A stretch of 64,000 nt of DNA. Origin: Actinophytocola sp963727495 (GTDB lineage Bacteria; Actinomycetota; Actinomycetes; Mycobacteriales; Pseudonocardiaceae). The notes below the pieces were generated by a model. It had not been told where the DNA came from, made no database searches, and was given only the letters and a program-made list of their open reading frames with translations. The DNA lies in NCBI GenBank assembly GCA_963727495.1, contig CAVSGQ010000006.1, positions 372,001 to 436,000 on the forward strand, in the 5' to 3' direction. Below, piece by piece: positions 16,274 through 23,745 of this stretch (its first letter is position 1; the number at the start of each line of letters is the position of its first letter). The translations under genes and the position numbers were made by a program.

Positions 16274-16681
16274 ATGGACACCGAGGTGCTCACGCGGATC
16301 GAGGACTACTTCCTGGGCCGCGCGCGCGACCGGCTCTGGTCGCCGGACGTCGTGATCGAGATGCCGTTCGCCCGGCCGGGCGATCCGCGCCGGATCGAGG
16401 GCGCGGAGAACTTCATGACCAGGACGCGGGCGAGCCGCGAGTCGATGCCGGTGCGGTTCGACATGTTCCGCACCAGGGCCGTGCACGACACGACCGACCC
16501 CGAGGTCACCGTGCTCGAGTACGAACTGGGAGGCACGGTGCTGACCACCGGGCGCCGGGCGTCCGCACCGTTCATCGCGGTGCTGCGGGCACGCGACGGC
16601 CGGGTCGTGCTCTGGCGCGAGTACCAGGACAAGCTCGCGATCGCCGCGGCGCTGGGCGAGGTCCCCGCGCCGATCACCTAG
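16274..16681 (+). CDS. NTF2-like (SnoaL-type) protein
   Basis: A 135-residue single-domain protein starting MDTEVLTRIEDYF. It has the cone-shaped NTF2/SnoaL pattern: DVVIEMPFARPGDPRRIEG, an FD(M)FRTRAVHDTTDPEVTVLEYE strand pair and a terminal RDGRVVLWREYQDKLAIAAALG. Such proteins are small hydrolases, cyclases or ligand-binding accessories. The specific reaction cannot be told. It has a good ribosome site (GGGAGAGG). Expression is probably controlled by the divergent TetR repressor. Converges with the hydratase gene 3 bp away. Confidence 0.75.
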   Translation: MDTEVLTRIEDYFLGRARDRLWSPDVVIEMPFARPGDPRRIEGAENFMTRTRASRESMPVRFDMFRTRAVHDTTDPEVTVLEYELGGTVLTTGRRASAPFIAVLRARDGRVVLWREYQDKLAIAAALGEVPAPIT

Positions 16682-16684
16682 CGC

Positions 16685-17461
16685 CTACGCGACCACGCGC
16701 ACGGTGATCGAGCCGAGGCGGTCGAACTCGGCGAGGTAGGTCTCGCCGGCCGCCATGGGGACCGCGGCGTGCAGCGCGCCGGTCATGATCAGGTGACCGG
16801 GCTCCAGCGCGACGCCGCGTTCCCCGAGCGTGTTGGCGAGCCAGGCGACGACGCCGAGCGGGTCGCCGAGCGCGGCCGCGCCGGCGCCGGTGTCGACCAG
16901 CTCGCCGTTCCGGCTCAGCACCATGCCGACCAGCCGTGTGTCCACATCGGACAACGGAACGAGACGCTCGGACCGGGCCACCGCCCCGTTGGAGGCCAGG
17001 TCGGCGATCGTGTCGGCGAGCCGGATCCGCCAGTCGACGATGCGCGAGTCGACGATCTCCACCGACGCGCCCACCCCGGCGACCGCGGCCCGCGCGTCGT
17101 CGAGGCCAACCCCGGGCCCCTGCAGCCGCGAGCCCATCACGAACACGATCTCGGCCTCGATCCTGGGCTGGATGAACGCGCCGACCGAGACCTCCGCGCC
17201 GTCGGGGTACACGGTGGACTCGAAGACCGGCGCGAAGTCCGGCGAGTCCATGCCGATCATCCGCTGCATCGGCCTGGACGTCAGCCCCACCTTGTGCCCG
17301 ACGATCCGGTCGCCGTCCGCCAGCAGCATCGCCACCAGCTCCTGCTGGATCAGGTAGCCCTCGTCGGCGCCGAGGGTGGGATCGGCGTCGGTGAACGGCG
17401 GCACGGGGACGCGGGTGCGCCGCGCCTCGTAGAGCTGCCGCGCCCTCTCCCGAGGATCCAT
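16685..17461 (-). CDS. 2-keto-4-pentenoate hydratase / fumarylacetoacetate hydrolase-family protein
   Basis: The 258-residue protein has the MhpD/hydratase architecture: an N-terminal helical region (RARQLYEARRTRVPVPPFTDADP) and VGHKVGLTSRPMQRMIGMDSP. The metal-ligand segment PRIEAEIVFVMG, then EIVDSRI and GHLIMTGALHAAVPM follow. Enzymes of this type add water to 2-hydroxypenta-2,4-dienoate in meta-cleavage of aromatics, usually with an aldolase and a dehydrogenase, neither of which is nearby. Its GGGAGGGG ribosome site lies inside the upstream transporter frame, so the two are likely coupled. Confidence 0.85.
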   Translation of the reverse strand: MDPRERARQLYEARRTRVPVPPFTDADPTLGADEGYLIQQELVAMLLADGDRIVGHKVGLTSRPMQRMIGMDSPDFAPVFESTVYPDGAEVSVGAFIQPRIEAEIVFVMGSRLQGPGVGLDDARAAVAGVGASVEIVDSRIVDWRIRLADTIADLASNGAVARSERLVPLSDVDTRLVGMVLSRNGELVDTGAGAAALGDPLGVVAWLANTLGERGVALEPGHLIMTGALHAAVPMAAGETYLAEFDRLGSITVRVVA

Positions 17462-18318
17462 GTGCCCCTCCCGTTCGCCGACAGCACCAGCCACACCGAG
17501 ACCGCGCAGACGAGCATGCCCGCGACGCCGAGCCGGCCGACCCGCTCGCCGAACATCGCCAGGGCCCACAGCATCGTGGTCGGCGGGGTCAGGTAGAGCA
17601 AGGTGCTGGCCCGCGTCGCGCCGAACGTCCGCAGCGCGAGCAGGTAGCAACCGTATCCGCCGAAGGTCGACAGCACGACCACCCAGGCGACCGCCCACCA
17701 GAAGCCCGCGGTGGCGGGTGGGGCGAGCCGGCCGGCCACCGCGGCGGCGGCGACGAACACGCAGGCGGAGACCAGGCTGTGGACCGTCAGCGCGTCCAGC
17801 AGCGGCGCCGCGAGCCGCCACCGCCGCTCCAGCAGCGTGCCCGCGGACAGCGCCAGCATGCCGCCGGCCACCAGCGCGTAGCCCAGCGGCGGACCGCCGC
17901 CCGCCGCGTCCCCCGCCACGACCAGCCCCACGCCGCCGACCCCGGCCCCGAGCCCCAGCCACTGCCGCGGCCGGACCCGCTCGCCGAGCACCGGCCCGGA
18001 CAGCGCGCCGACGACCAGCGGCTGCAGCACCGCGATCAGCGCGGCCACCCCGGCCGGCACGCCGAGGCCGACACCGGTGACCACGCCCGCCAGGTAGAGG
18101 CTCTGGCAGAGCAGGCCCACCAGCGCCTGCCGGGGCAGCCCGGCGCGGCGCGGCGGCCGCCCGCGCACCGCCGCGAGCAGCGCGAGCAACGCCGCGGCCA
18201 CCACGTACCGCCAGGCCAGCAGCGTGTCCGCGGGCGCCTCGGCGGTGCCCAGCCGGGCGCCGACGAAGCCCGAGCTCCACATCACGACCAGCCCGGTCGC
18301 GGCGAGGATCCGTTCCAT
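17350..18318 (-). CDS. EamA-family (DMT) transporter
   Basis: Ten hydrophobic segments in two EamA repeats. The first is MERILAATGLVVMWSSGFVGARLG ... LQPLVVGALSGPVLGERVRP; the second is GYALVAGGMLALSAGTLLERR ... YLTPPTTMLWALAMFGERV. Such proteins export metabolites or amino acids. The last transmembrane segment ends at VWLVLSANG, but the frame continues another 37 or so Arg/Pro-rich residues through the hydratase start, a 112-nt overlap. The natural stop may have been lost or mis-sequenced there. It is divergent from a TetR gene with a shared operator-like site. Confidence 0.8.
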   Translation of the reverse strand: MERILAATGLVVMWSSGFVGARLGTAEAPADTLLAWRYVVAAALLALLAAVRGRPPRRAGLPRQALVGLLCQSLYLAGVVTGVGLGVPAGVAALIAVLQPLVVGALSGPVLGERVRPRQWLGLGAGVGGVGLVVAGDAAGGGPPLGYALVAGGMLALSAGTLLERRWRLAAPLLDALTVHSLVSACVFVAAAAVAGRLAPPATAGFWWAVAWVVVLSTFGGYGCYLLALRTFGATRASTLLYLTPPTTMLWALAMFGERVGRLGVAGMLVCAVSVWLVLSANGRGTWILGRGRGSSTRRGAPASPCRRSPTPIPPSAPTRAT

Positions 18319-18334
18319 GGGGCCAGGTAAACAC

Positions 18335-18349
18335 ACCGGTCGGTATACT
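18335..18349. promoter_or_regulatory. Operator-like and -10 elements between EamA and TetR genes
   Basis: ACCGGTCGGT directly abuts TATACT (18344-18349), and a GGAGG ribosome site follows before GTG 18367. CCGGTCGG-type sites within promoters are common TetR operators, so autoregulation and control of the divergent EamA gene are likely. Confidence 0.45.
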
Positions 18350-18366
18350 GTCAGTGGAGGTGCGCA

Positions 18367-18918
18367 GTGACGACCATGACCCCGGCCGCCGAGCGCCTGC
18401 TGGCGGCGGCGAGCGAGCTGTTCTACACCCGCGGCATCCAGGCGGTGGGCGTCGACCTGATCGCCGAGGCCGCCGGCGCCACCAAGAAGACGCTCTACGA
18501 CCGGTTCGGCTCGAAGGACGCGCTCGTCGCGCTCTACCTGCAACGCCGCTTCGAACGGTGGCGCGCGTTCGTGGAGACGTGGCTCGCGGAGCACGGCCGC
18601 GAGCCGGTGCGGGTGCTCGACGCGCTGGAGGCGTGGCTCGAGGACAACACCTTCGGCTGCGCATTCGTCAACGCCCACGCGGAGATCGGCCGCGCCGACC
18701 ACCCGGCGCTGCCGGTCGTGCGGGCGGAGAAGGACTGGATGCGCTCGCTGTACGAGCGGCTCGCCGCGGAGGCCGGGGCGGCGGGGATCGGCGCCCGGCT
18801 GCACCTGCTGCACGAGGGCGCGATCATCGCCCGCTCGGTGGGCGGGCAGGCCGACGCGCTCGACCAGGCCCGGGCCGCTGCGCGCGATCTGATGGCCCGC
18901 GCCGTGCGGCCGAGCTGA
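18367..18918 (+). CDS. TetR-family transcriptional regulator
   Basis: The 183-residue protein has the TetR HTH AAERLLAAASELFYTRGIQAVGVDLIAEAAGATKKTLYDRFGSK, and the YDRF-x-SKD helix pair is typical. The C-terminal ligand domain (GCAFVNAHAEIG, then helices) is of the TetR_C type seen in AcnR/YxaF relatives. GTG 18367 follows a GGAGG site. It probably represses the divergent EamA exporter. An aldo-keto reductase follows 21 bp later but seems to have its own leaderless promoter. Confidence 0.87.
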   Translation: MTTMTPAAERLLAAASELFYTRGIQAVGVDLIAEAAGATKKTLYDRFGSKDALVALYLQRRFERWRAFVETWLAEHGREPVRVLDALEAWLEDNTFGCAFVNAHAEIGRADHPALPVVRAEKDWMRSLYERLAAEAGAAGIGARLHLLHEGAIIARSVGGQADALDQARAAARDLMARAVRPS

Positions 18919-18927
18919 TCATCGGGG

Positions 18928-18933
18928 TATAAC
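18928..18933 (+). promoter_or_regulatory. -10 box of the aldo-keto reductase gene (leaderless)
   Basis: TATAAC lies 6 nt before GTG 18940, the spacing expected when the start codon is the transcript start. No good -35 hexamer was recognised. Confidence 0.35.
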
Positions 18934-18939
18934 CGTTCC

Positions 18940-19923
18940 GTGGACTATGTGCGGCTCGGCCGGTCGGGGCTGAAGGTCTCGCCGATCTGCCTGGGCATGA
19001 TGACCTACGGCGACCCGGACCGGCGCAAGTGGTTCCTCACCGAGGAGCAGGCCGAGCCGATCGTGCGGCGCGCGGTCGAGGCCGGGGTGAACTTCTTCGA
19101 CACCGCGGACATGTACTCCGCCGGGCTCACCGAACAGATCACCGGCCGGCTGCTCGCCCGGCTGTTCGCCGACCGCGACGACTACGTGCTGGCGACCAAG
19201 CTCTACTACCCCACCGGCTCCGGCCCGAACGACCGCGGGCTGTCCCGCAAGCACGTCATGTCCGCGATCGACGCCTCGCTGCGCCGGCTGGGCACCGACC
19301 ACGTGGACGTCTACCAGATCCACCGGTGGGACGTGGAGACGCCGGTCGAGGAGGCCATGCGGGCACTGCACGACGTGGTGGCGTCGGGCAAGGCGCGCTA
19401 CCTCGGCGCGTCGACGATGCCGGCGTGGCGGTTCGCCAAGGCGCAGTACACCGCGCGGGCACACGGCTGGACGCCGTTCGTGTCCATGCAGAACTACTAC
19501 AACCTGCTCTACCGCGAGGAGGAGCGGGAGATGGTCCCGCTGTGCCTCGACGAGGGTGTGGGCCTGGTGCCGTGGAGCCCGCTGGCGCGCGGCATGCTGG
19601 CCGGCAACCGCGACCGCGGCGGCGTGCGCAGCACCACCCGCTCGGGCAGCGACCAGTTCGCCGAGGAGCTGTACGGCGAGGACGACTTCGACGTCGTGGA
19701 CGCGGTGCGCGCGGTGGCGGCCGAGCGCGGCGTGCCGCCCGCGCAGGTGTCGCTCGCGTGGCTGCTCGGCAACCCGGCGGTCACCGCCCCGATCATCGGC
19801 GCGACGAAGCCGCACCACGTCGACGACGCGGTGGCCGCGGCCGAGCTGACCCTCGACGACGCGGAGCGGGCGCGGCTGGAGGCGCCCTACCGCCCGCACA
19901 CCGTCCGGCCGGCGGCGTACTGA
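18940..19923 (+). CDS. Aldo/keto reductase
   Basis: The 327-residue (beta/alpha)8 NADPH oxidoreductase has the catalytic tetrad in context: Asp and Tyr in NFFDTADMYSAGLTE, Lys in VLATKLYYPTG and His in YQIHRWD. It ends with the family PIIGATKPHHVDDAVAAAEL coenzyme-binding region. It resembles the YajO/Tas-type group that reduces small carbonyls or methylglyoxal. No cofactor partner is adjacent. The start GTG 18940 (VDYVRLGRSGLKVSPICLG) matches the family N-terminus exactly. Confidence 0.92.
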   Translation: MDYVRLGRSGLKVSPICLGMMTYGDPDRRKWFLTEEQAEPIVRRAVEAGVNFFDTADMYSAGLTEQITGRLLARLFADRDDYVLATKLYYPTGSGPNDRGLSRKHVMSAIDASLRRLGTDHVDVYQIHRWDVETPVEEAMRALHDVVASGKARYLGASTMPAWRFAKAQYTARAHGWTPFVSMQNYYNLLYREEEREMVPLCLDEGVGLVPWSPLARGMLAGNRDRGGVRSTTRSGSDQFAEELYGEDDFDVVDAVRAVAAERGVPPAQVSLAWLLGNPAVTAPIIGATKPHHVDDAVAAAELTLDDAERARLEAPYRPHTVRPAAY

Positions 19924-19978
19924 CACCGCGCCGGACGGTTGCCGCCGGGTTAGCGGTGCCGGTTCGGGGGCGTACCGG

Positions 19979-20052
19979 GTCGGCTCGACCGCGCGGCGGG
20001 TCGGTTCGGCGGTGTGAGAGGTCGGCTCGGCCGCGCGGCGGGTCGGCTCGGC
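19979..20052. repeat. Direct repeat of a 32-bp GC-rich unit, period 42 bp
   Basis: A 32-bp unit beginning GTCGGCTCG and containing CCGCGCGGCGGGTCGG occurs at 19979 and again at 20021 with two mismatches, in the convergent gap after the aldo-keto reductase. No hairpin terminator was recognised there. Confidence 0.5.
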
Positions 20053-20489
20053 TACCGGATCTCGTCCACGTGGCGGATGTTGGCGGCGTCGGACTCGTCC
20101 TCGCTGGGCGCGCCGGCGAACCAGCCGTCGAGGATCTCGGTCAGCAGCGGAGCGCTGGTCAGCCGCAACGACAGCGCCAGGACGTTGGCGTCGTTCCACC
20201 GGCGCGCGCCGCGGGCGGTCTCGGCGTCCGCGCACAGGGCGGCCCGCACGCCCGGCACCTTGTTCGCCGCGATCGACGCGCCGGTGCCCGTCCAGCAGGC
20301 CACCACCGCCTGCTCCGCCCGCCCCTCGGCGACGTCACGCGCGGCGGCCTCGCTCGCCCACGCCCAGTCGTCGCGCTCCTCGTCGCGCAGCGCGCCGTGC
20401 GGCACCGGCTCGTGGCCCCGGCTGCGCAGCTCCTCGACGATGGCCTCGGCGACGCCGACCCGCTCGTCCGCGGCAACGGAAATCCTCAT
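20052..20489 (-). CDS. RpiB/LacA/LacB-family sugar-phosphate isomerase
   Basis: A 145-residue RpiB-fold protein starting MRISVAADERVGVAEAIVEEL. It contains CWTGTGASIAANKVPGVRAALCAD in place of the canonical CGTGIGxSIAANK, and RRWNDANVLALSLR. The catalytic Cys is retained, but the loop carries Trp, so the substrate may differ from ribose 5-phosphate. ATG 20489 was chosen by homology. It lies 2 bp after the GNAT gene stop, an operon pair. Confidence 0.82.
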   Translation of the reverse strand: MRISVAADERVGVAEAIVEELRSRGHEPVPHGALRDEERDDWAWASEAAARDVAEGRAEQAVVACWTGTGASIAANKVPGVRAALCADAETARGARRWNDANVLALSLRLTSAPLLTEILDGWFAGAPSEDESDAANIRHVDEIR

Positions 20490-20491
20490 GC

Positions 20492-21001
20492 TCACAGTGT
20501 GCGGTACATGATGTGCAGCCCGACGAAGCCCTTGGTCGCGTGCTCGAACCCCTCGGGCAGCGTCGCGACGATGTCGAAGCCGAGCGAGCGCCACAGCGCG
20601 ACCGCGCGGGTGTTGGTCTCCACCACCGCGTTGAACTGCATCGCGCGGTAGCCGTCCGCGCGGGCGAGGTCGAGCACGTGCCGGCCGAGCGCGCGGCCCA
20701 CACCCCGGCCGCCGTGCGCCGGATGCACCATGAAGCTCGCGTTCGCGATGTGCGCGGCCGGGCCCATGTGGTTCGGCCCCATCTTCGCGGTGCCGAGCAC
20801 CGTGTCCCCGTCGATGTCCCCGTCGATGTCACGGTCCACGGCGACGACCGTACGGGCGGGCGGGGTGGACATCCACAGCTCGCGGGCGCGGCTCTGCGTG
20901 ACGTCCCGGTCCCACGTATAGGTGTCGCCGGCCGCGACGATGTCCCGCAGGAACGGCCAGATCTGCACCCAGTCGTCCGCCCTGGCCTCCCGGATCTCCA
21001 T
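20492..21001 (-). CDS. GNAT-family N-acetyltransferase
   Basis: The 169-residue protein begins MEIREARADDWVQIWPFLRDIVAAGDTYTW and has acetyl-CoA motif A, VHPAHGGRGVGRALGRHVLDLARADG, then AVALWRSLGFDIVATLPEGFEH. This combination is typical of the PhnO/phosphinothricin-acetyltransferase-like group. A small in-frame duplication encodes DIDGDIDGD (20805-20835). It is the first gene of a two-gene unit with the RpiB-like isomerase. The substrate is unknown. Confidence 0.85.
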   Translation of the reverse strand: MEIREARADDWVQIWPFLRDIVAAGDTYTWDRDVTQSRARELWMSTPPARTVVAVDRDIDGDIDGDTVLGTAKMGPNHMGPAAHIANASFMVHPAHGGRGVGRALGRHVLDLARADGYRAMQFNAVVETNTRAVALWRSLGFDIVATLPEGFEHATKGFVGLHIMYRTL

Positions 21002-21120
21002 GCCACTCAGGATGGCACGCGACGGCAACCCGTTTCCCTGCGTGGCGGCCGCGGACACGATCGTGGGTTACCGATGAGTCGGGGTGTCACCGGGAAAACC
21101 CGCGGTCCACTGTGGAGGGC

Positions 21121-21525
21121 ATGAGATCCTTCCGGTTCGGCGGAATCGTCGTCGCCGTCGCGGCGCTGCTCTCGACCGTGCTGACCGGCGGCGCGTCGGC
21201 GACCCCCTACCACCACCACCATCACCCCTCGTCCGTCCTGTACCTCACGGTCGCCGCGCACGGCACCAGCAGCACCGTCCGGCTGCGCTGCCACCCCGAG
21301 GGCGGGTCCCACCCGTCGCCGTGGCGCGCGTGCCGCGCGGTGACCCGCGCCCGCGGCGACTTCGACCGCCTGCCCGGCCGGCGGGGCATGGCCTGCACGC
21401 TGGACTACCGGCCGGTCGTCGCGTCCGTGCGCGGCATGTGGCACGGCGCGCGCCTGCACTGGCGGCACCGCTTCGGCAACGCGTGCGCGATGCACGTGCG
21501 GACGGGTGCGGTCTTCGACTTCTAG
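21121..21525 (+). CDS. Secreted subtilisin inhibitor-like (SSI-family) protease inhibitor
   Basis: A Sec signal peptide (MRSFRFGGIVVAVAALLSTVLTGGASA) is followed by a mature domain of about 107 residues. It has the four SSI cysteines: LRCHPEGG, RACRAV, MACTLDY and GNACAMH, forming the two expected disulphides. The reactive-site loop aligns ACTLDYRP with SSI CPMVYDP, which suggests P1 = Leu and specificity for chymotrypsin- or subtilisin-like proteases. A natural run of five His follows the predicted cleavage site. Start ATG 21121 was preferred over GTG 21112. It overlaps the convergent ligase gene by 4 bp. Confidence 0.85.
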   Translation: MRSFRFGGIVVAVAALLSTVLTGGASATPYHHHHHPSSVLYLTVAAHGTSSTVRLRCHPEGGSHPSPWRACRAVTRARGDFDRLPGRRGMACTLDYRPVVASVRGMWHGARLHWRHRFGNACAMHVRTGAVFDF

Positions 21526-22742
21526 GCGGCCGCGAGGTCCGCGACGTGCAGCCAGCCGTCGTGGACGAAGCCGACGTCGCCGGTGCGCAGGAAGTTCTCG
21601 GTGGAACCGCGCAGCCGCGCGCAGAACGTGCGCTCGCTGACGTCCGGGCGGCCGAGGTAGCCGACCGCCACGTTCGGCCCGGACACCCAGATCTCGCCGG
21701 CCGTGCCGTCCGGGCAGCGGGTGGCCGTCAGCGGGTCCACGATCGCCACCTCCAGGTCGTCCGCCGGCCGGCCGCGGTCGACCACCGGGGTGCCCTCCGC
21801 GCGCGGCCGGGCGGTGCGGCCGGGGGCCAGCGAGTCCACGTCGAACGCGGTGACCGCCGGGCCGAGGCGGCCGGCGACCAGCGCGGTCGCCTCGGCCAGC
21901 CAGTAGCAGGAGAAGAACGCCGAGCGGCGGAACCCGTTGGCGGCGAACCGGTTCGCGAACATGTCCATCGTGGACGCCGGACCGTCCGTGAACGCGATGT
22001 CCCATGTGGACAGATCGAGGTCGTCCAGGCCGGCGGCGAGCGCGGCGAGCGCGTAGTCCACGTCGGCGCCGCCGCTGACCCGCGCGTGCCGGTCGGAGAT
22101 CGCGTGCAGCCAGTCCGCCGGGGCGGCCTGCGGGGACAGCAGCGTGCCGCGGCTGCCGGCGAAGATCGGGTGCAGCACGCCGGTCATCAGGTCGCGGTGT
22201 CCGGCGAGCCGGCTCACCACCCCGGCGTCCGGGCCCGTGCCGAACAGCCTGCCGGTCTGCCGCGCGCTCGCGACCAGGTTGCCGTGCGAGACCATCACCC
22301 CGTGCGCGCCCGCGTAGTGCAGCAGCGCCAGCGAGTCCGGCCCGATCTCCGGCCGCCGCCAGTCCCCGGGCGCCGCGCGCAGGTCGTCGAGGGTCAGCGT
22401 GGCCAGGCCGGGCAGCAGCGTGCCGGGTGGCACGATCGCGGCGGCAGGGTCGGCGTCGTCGACCACCGAGGCCAGGTCGCGTTCCGGCCGCGGCACCGCG
22501 ACCGCGCCCGCGTACCAGCAGCCCAGCACGGCGGCCAGGTAGTCGAGGCCGGGCGGCAGCAGCACGAGGATCCGCTGTCCCGGCAGGCCGCGCCCGGCCA
22601 GTGCCGCGCCGATCGATCGGGCCCGGGCGTCGAGGTCCGGGTAGCCGGCGGCGGTCGCCCCGCCGCGGCCGACGAAATCGAGGCCGAGGCCGGGCGACTC
22701 CGCGGCCCGCCGGCCCAGCACATCGACGAACGTCGGTCCCAT
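21522..22742 (-). CDS. Truncated acyl-AMP ligase (FAAL/FadD)-like protein
   Basis: The 406-residue protein follows the ANL fold: TFVDVLGRRAAESP, RGLPGQRILVLLPPGLDYLAAVLGCWYAGAVAVP, a YWLAEAT A5-like motif (YGLAEAT in FAALs), GEIWVSGPNVAVGYLGRP and FLRTGDVGFVHDGWLHVADL. The Ser/Thr/Gly-rich A3 phosphate loop is missing (HYAGAHGVMVSH replaces it). The protein stops before the C-terminal subdomain with the catalytic Lys. It is therefore probably inactive as a ligase, or has another role. A good AGGAGGT site precedes ATG 22742. Confidence 0.7.
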   Translation of the reverse strand: MGPTFVDVLGRRAAESPGLGLDFVGRGGATAAGYPDLDARARSIGAALAGRGLPGQRILVLLPPGLDYLAAVLGCWYAGAVAVPRPERDLASVVDDADPAAAIVPPGTLLPGLATLTLDDLRAAPGDWRRPEIGPDSLALLHYAGAHGVMVSHGNLVASARQTGRLFGTGPDAGVVSRLAGHRDLMTGVLHPIFAGSRGTLLSPQAAPADWLHAISDRHARVSGGADVDYALAALAAGLDDLDLSTWDIAFTDGPASTMDMFANRFAANGFRRSAFFSCYWLAEATALVAGRLGPAVTAFDVDSLAPGRTARPRAEGTPVVDRGRPADDLEVAIVDPLTATRCPDGTAGEIWVSGPNVAVGYLGRPDVSERTFCARLRGSTENFLRTGDVGFVHDGWLHVADLAAA

Positions 22743-22818
22743 GTCGATACCTCCTGGTCGAGTCGAGAACCGCTCGACCATCACATCGCGGCCGGCTCGC
22801 ACCCACCTCGAGATCGGC

Positions 22819-23310
22819 TCAAGACACCGCCACGATGCGCGCGGACCGCAGCTCACCGGCCGCGATGTCGAGCACGCCGAGGGTGCCGTGCGGCTGGCGG
22901 CGGCGGTCGGTCGGCGAGCCGGGGTTGAAGATGCGCACGCCGTGCCCGGTCTCGTCGAGCGGGATGTGCGAGTGGCCGAACACCACCAGGTCGGCGTCCG
23001 GGAAGCGGCGGCGCATCCGCAGCGTGCGGCCACCCTTGGCGCCGCTGTCGTGGATCATCGCCACGCGCAGCCCGGCCAGGTCGAGCTCGAGGGTCTCCGG
23101 CGCGCCCCACGCCACCACGTCCGGACCGTCGTTGTTGCCCGCCACCGCGTGCACCGGCGCGAACGCGGCCAGCTCGTCGAGCACCGACGGCACGCACACG
23201 TCGCCGGCGTGCAGGATCACGTCCGCGCCGCGCAGCTCGTCGGCCACCCGCGGCGGGCAGGACCGCCAGCGGCGCGGCGCGTGCGTGTCGGACAGGACCA
23301 CAACCCTCAT
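22819..23310 (-). CDS. YfcE/MJ0936-type calcineurin-like metallophosphoesterase
   Basis: The 163-residue protein carries the full metallophosphoesterase motif set: VVLSDTHAPR (DxH), VILHAGDVC (GD), VAGNNDGPD (GNxD), AMIHDSGAKGG (H) and VFGHSHIPL (GHxH), ending FNPGSPTDRRRQ. Such enzymes hydrolyse phosphodiesters with Mn or Ni. The in vivo substrate is unknown. It is monocistronic and divergent from an ArsR-type regulator. Confidence 0.9.
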   Translation of the reverse strand: MRVVVLSDTHAPRRWRSCPPRVADELRGADVILHAGDVCVPSVLDELAAFAPVHAVAGNNDGPDVVAWGAPETLELDLAGLRVAMIHDSGAKGGRTLRMRRRFPDADLVVFGHSHIPLDETGHGVRIFNPGSPTDRRRQPHGTLGVLDIAAGELRSARIVAVS

Positions 23311-23323
23311 GTTTCACCTTTGA

Positions 23324-23333
23324 CTTATATAAG
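23324..23333. promoter_or_regulatory. AT-rich palindrome CTTATATAAG in the ArsR/metallophosphoesterase promoter
   Basis: This perfect 10-bp palindrome is strikingly AT-rich for the region. It lies 22 bp upstream of the ArsR start and 13 bp from the phosphoesterase start, consistent with an autoregulatory operator overlapping a promoter. Confidence 0.45.
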
Positions 23334-23355
23334 GACCGGCCGTATCGTGGCTGGG

Positions 23356-23697
23356 GTGCACGCCTTCGACGTCCTCGGCGACCCGGTCCGCCGCCGCATC
23401 CTGGAGCTGCTCGCGGGCGGCGAGCGCGCGGCCGGCGAGGTCTCCGCGGTCGTGCAGGACGAGTTCGGCATCTCCCAGCCCGCGGTCTCCCAGCACCTGA
23501 AGGTACTCCGGGAGAACGGGTTCGCCCGGGTCCGCGCGGTGGGCACCCGGCGGCTCTACGCCGTGGACCCCGCGCCGCTGCGGGAGGCCGACCGGTGGCT
23601 GGACCACTTCCGCCGCTTCTGGACCCCGCACCTGGACGCGCTGGCCACCGAGATCGCCCGCGGCAAGAAGCAGCGCCGCACGCCGACCGCGACGTAG
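23356..23697 (+). CDS. ArsR-family (SdpR/YczG-like) transcriptional regulator
   Basis: The 113-residue winged-helix protein reads VHAFDVLGDPVRRRILELLAGGERAAGEVSAVVQ, then ISQPAVSQHLKVLRENGFARVRAVGTRRLYAVDPAPL and WLDHFRRFW. This is the arrangement of repressors often paired with SRPBCC/AHSA1 proteins. No metal-binding Cys is present, so it is not an arsenic sensor. GTG 23356 (or 23347) is the start. No AHSA1 partner lies alongside; the divergent phosphoesterase may be its target. Confidence 0.82.
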   Translation: MHAFDVLGDPVRRRILELLAGGERAAGEVSAVVQDEFGISQPAVSQHLKVLRENGFARVRAVGTRRLYAVDPAPLREADRWLDHFRRFWTPHLDALATEIARGKKQRRTPTAT

Positions 23698-23745
23698 CGC
23701 GCCCGGTTCAGCCCGCCGGCCGCGACCCGGCCGCGGTGGCGCTCC

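Noticed and set aside
20805..20835. Small tandem duplication encoding DIDGDIDGD
   Set aside because: An ordinary in-frame slippage within the GNAT gene that does not disturb conserved motifs.
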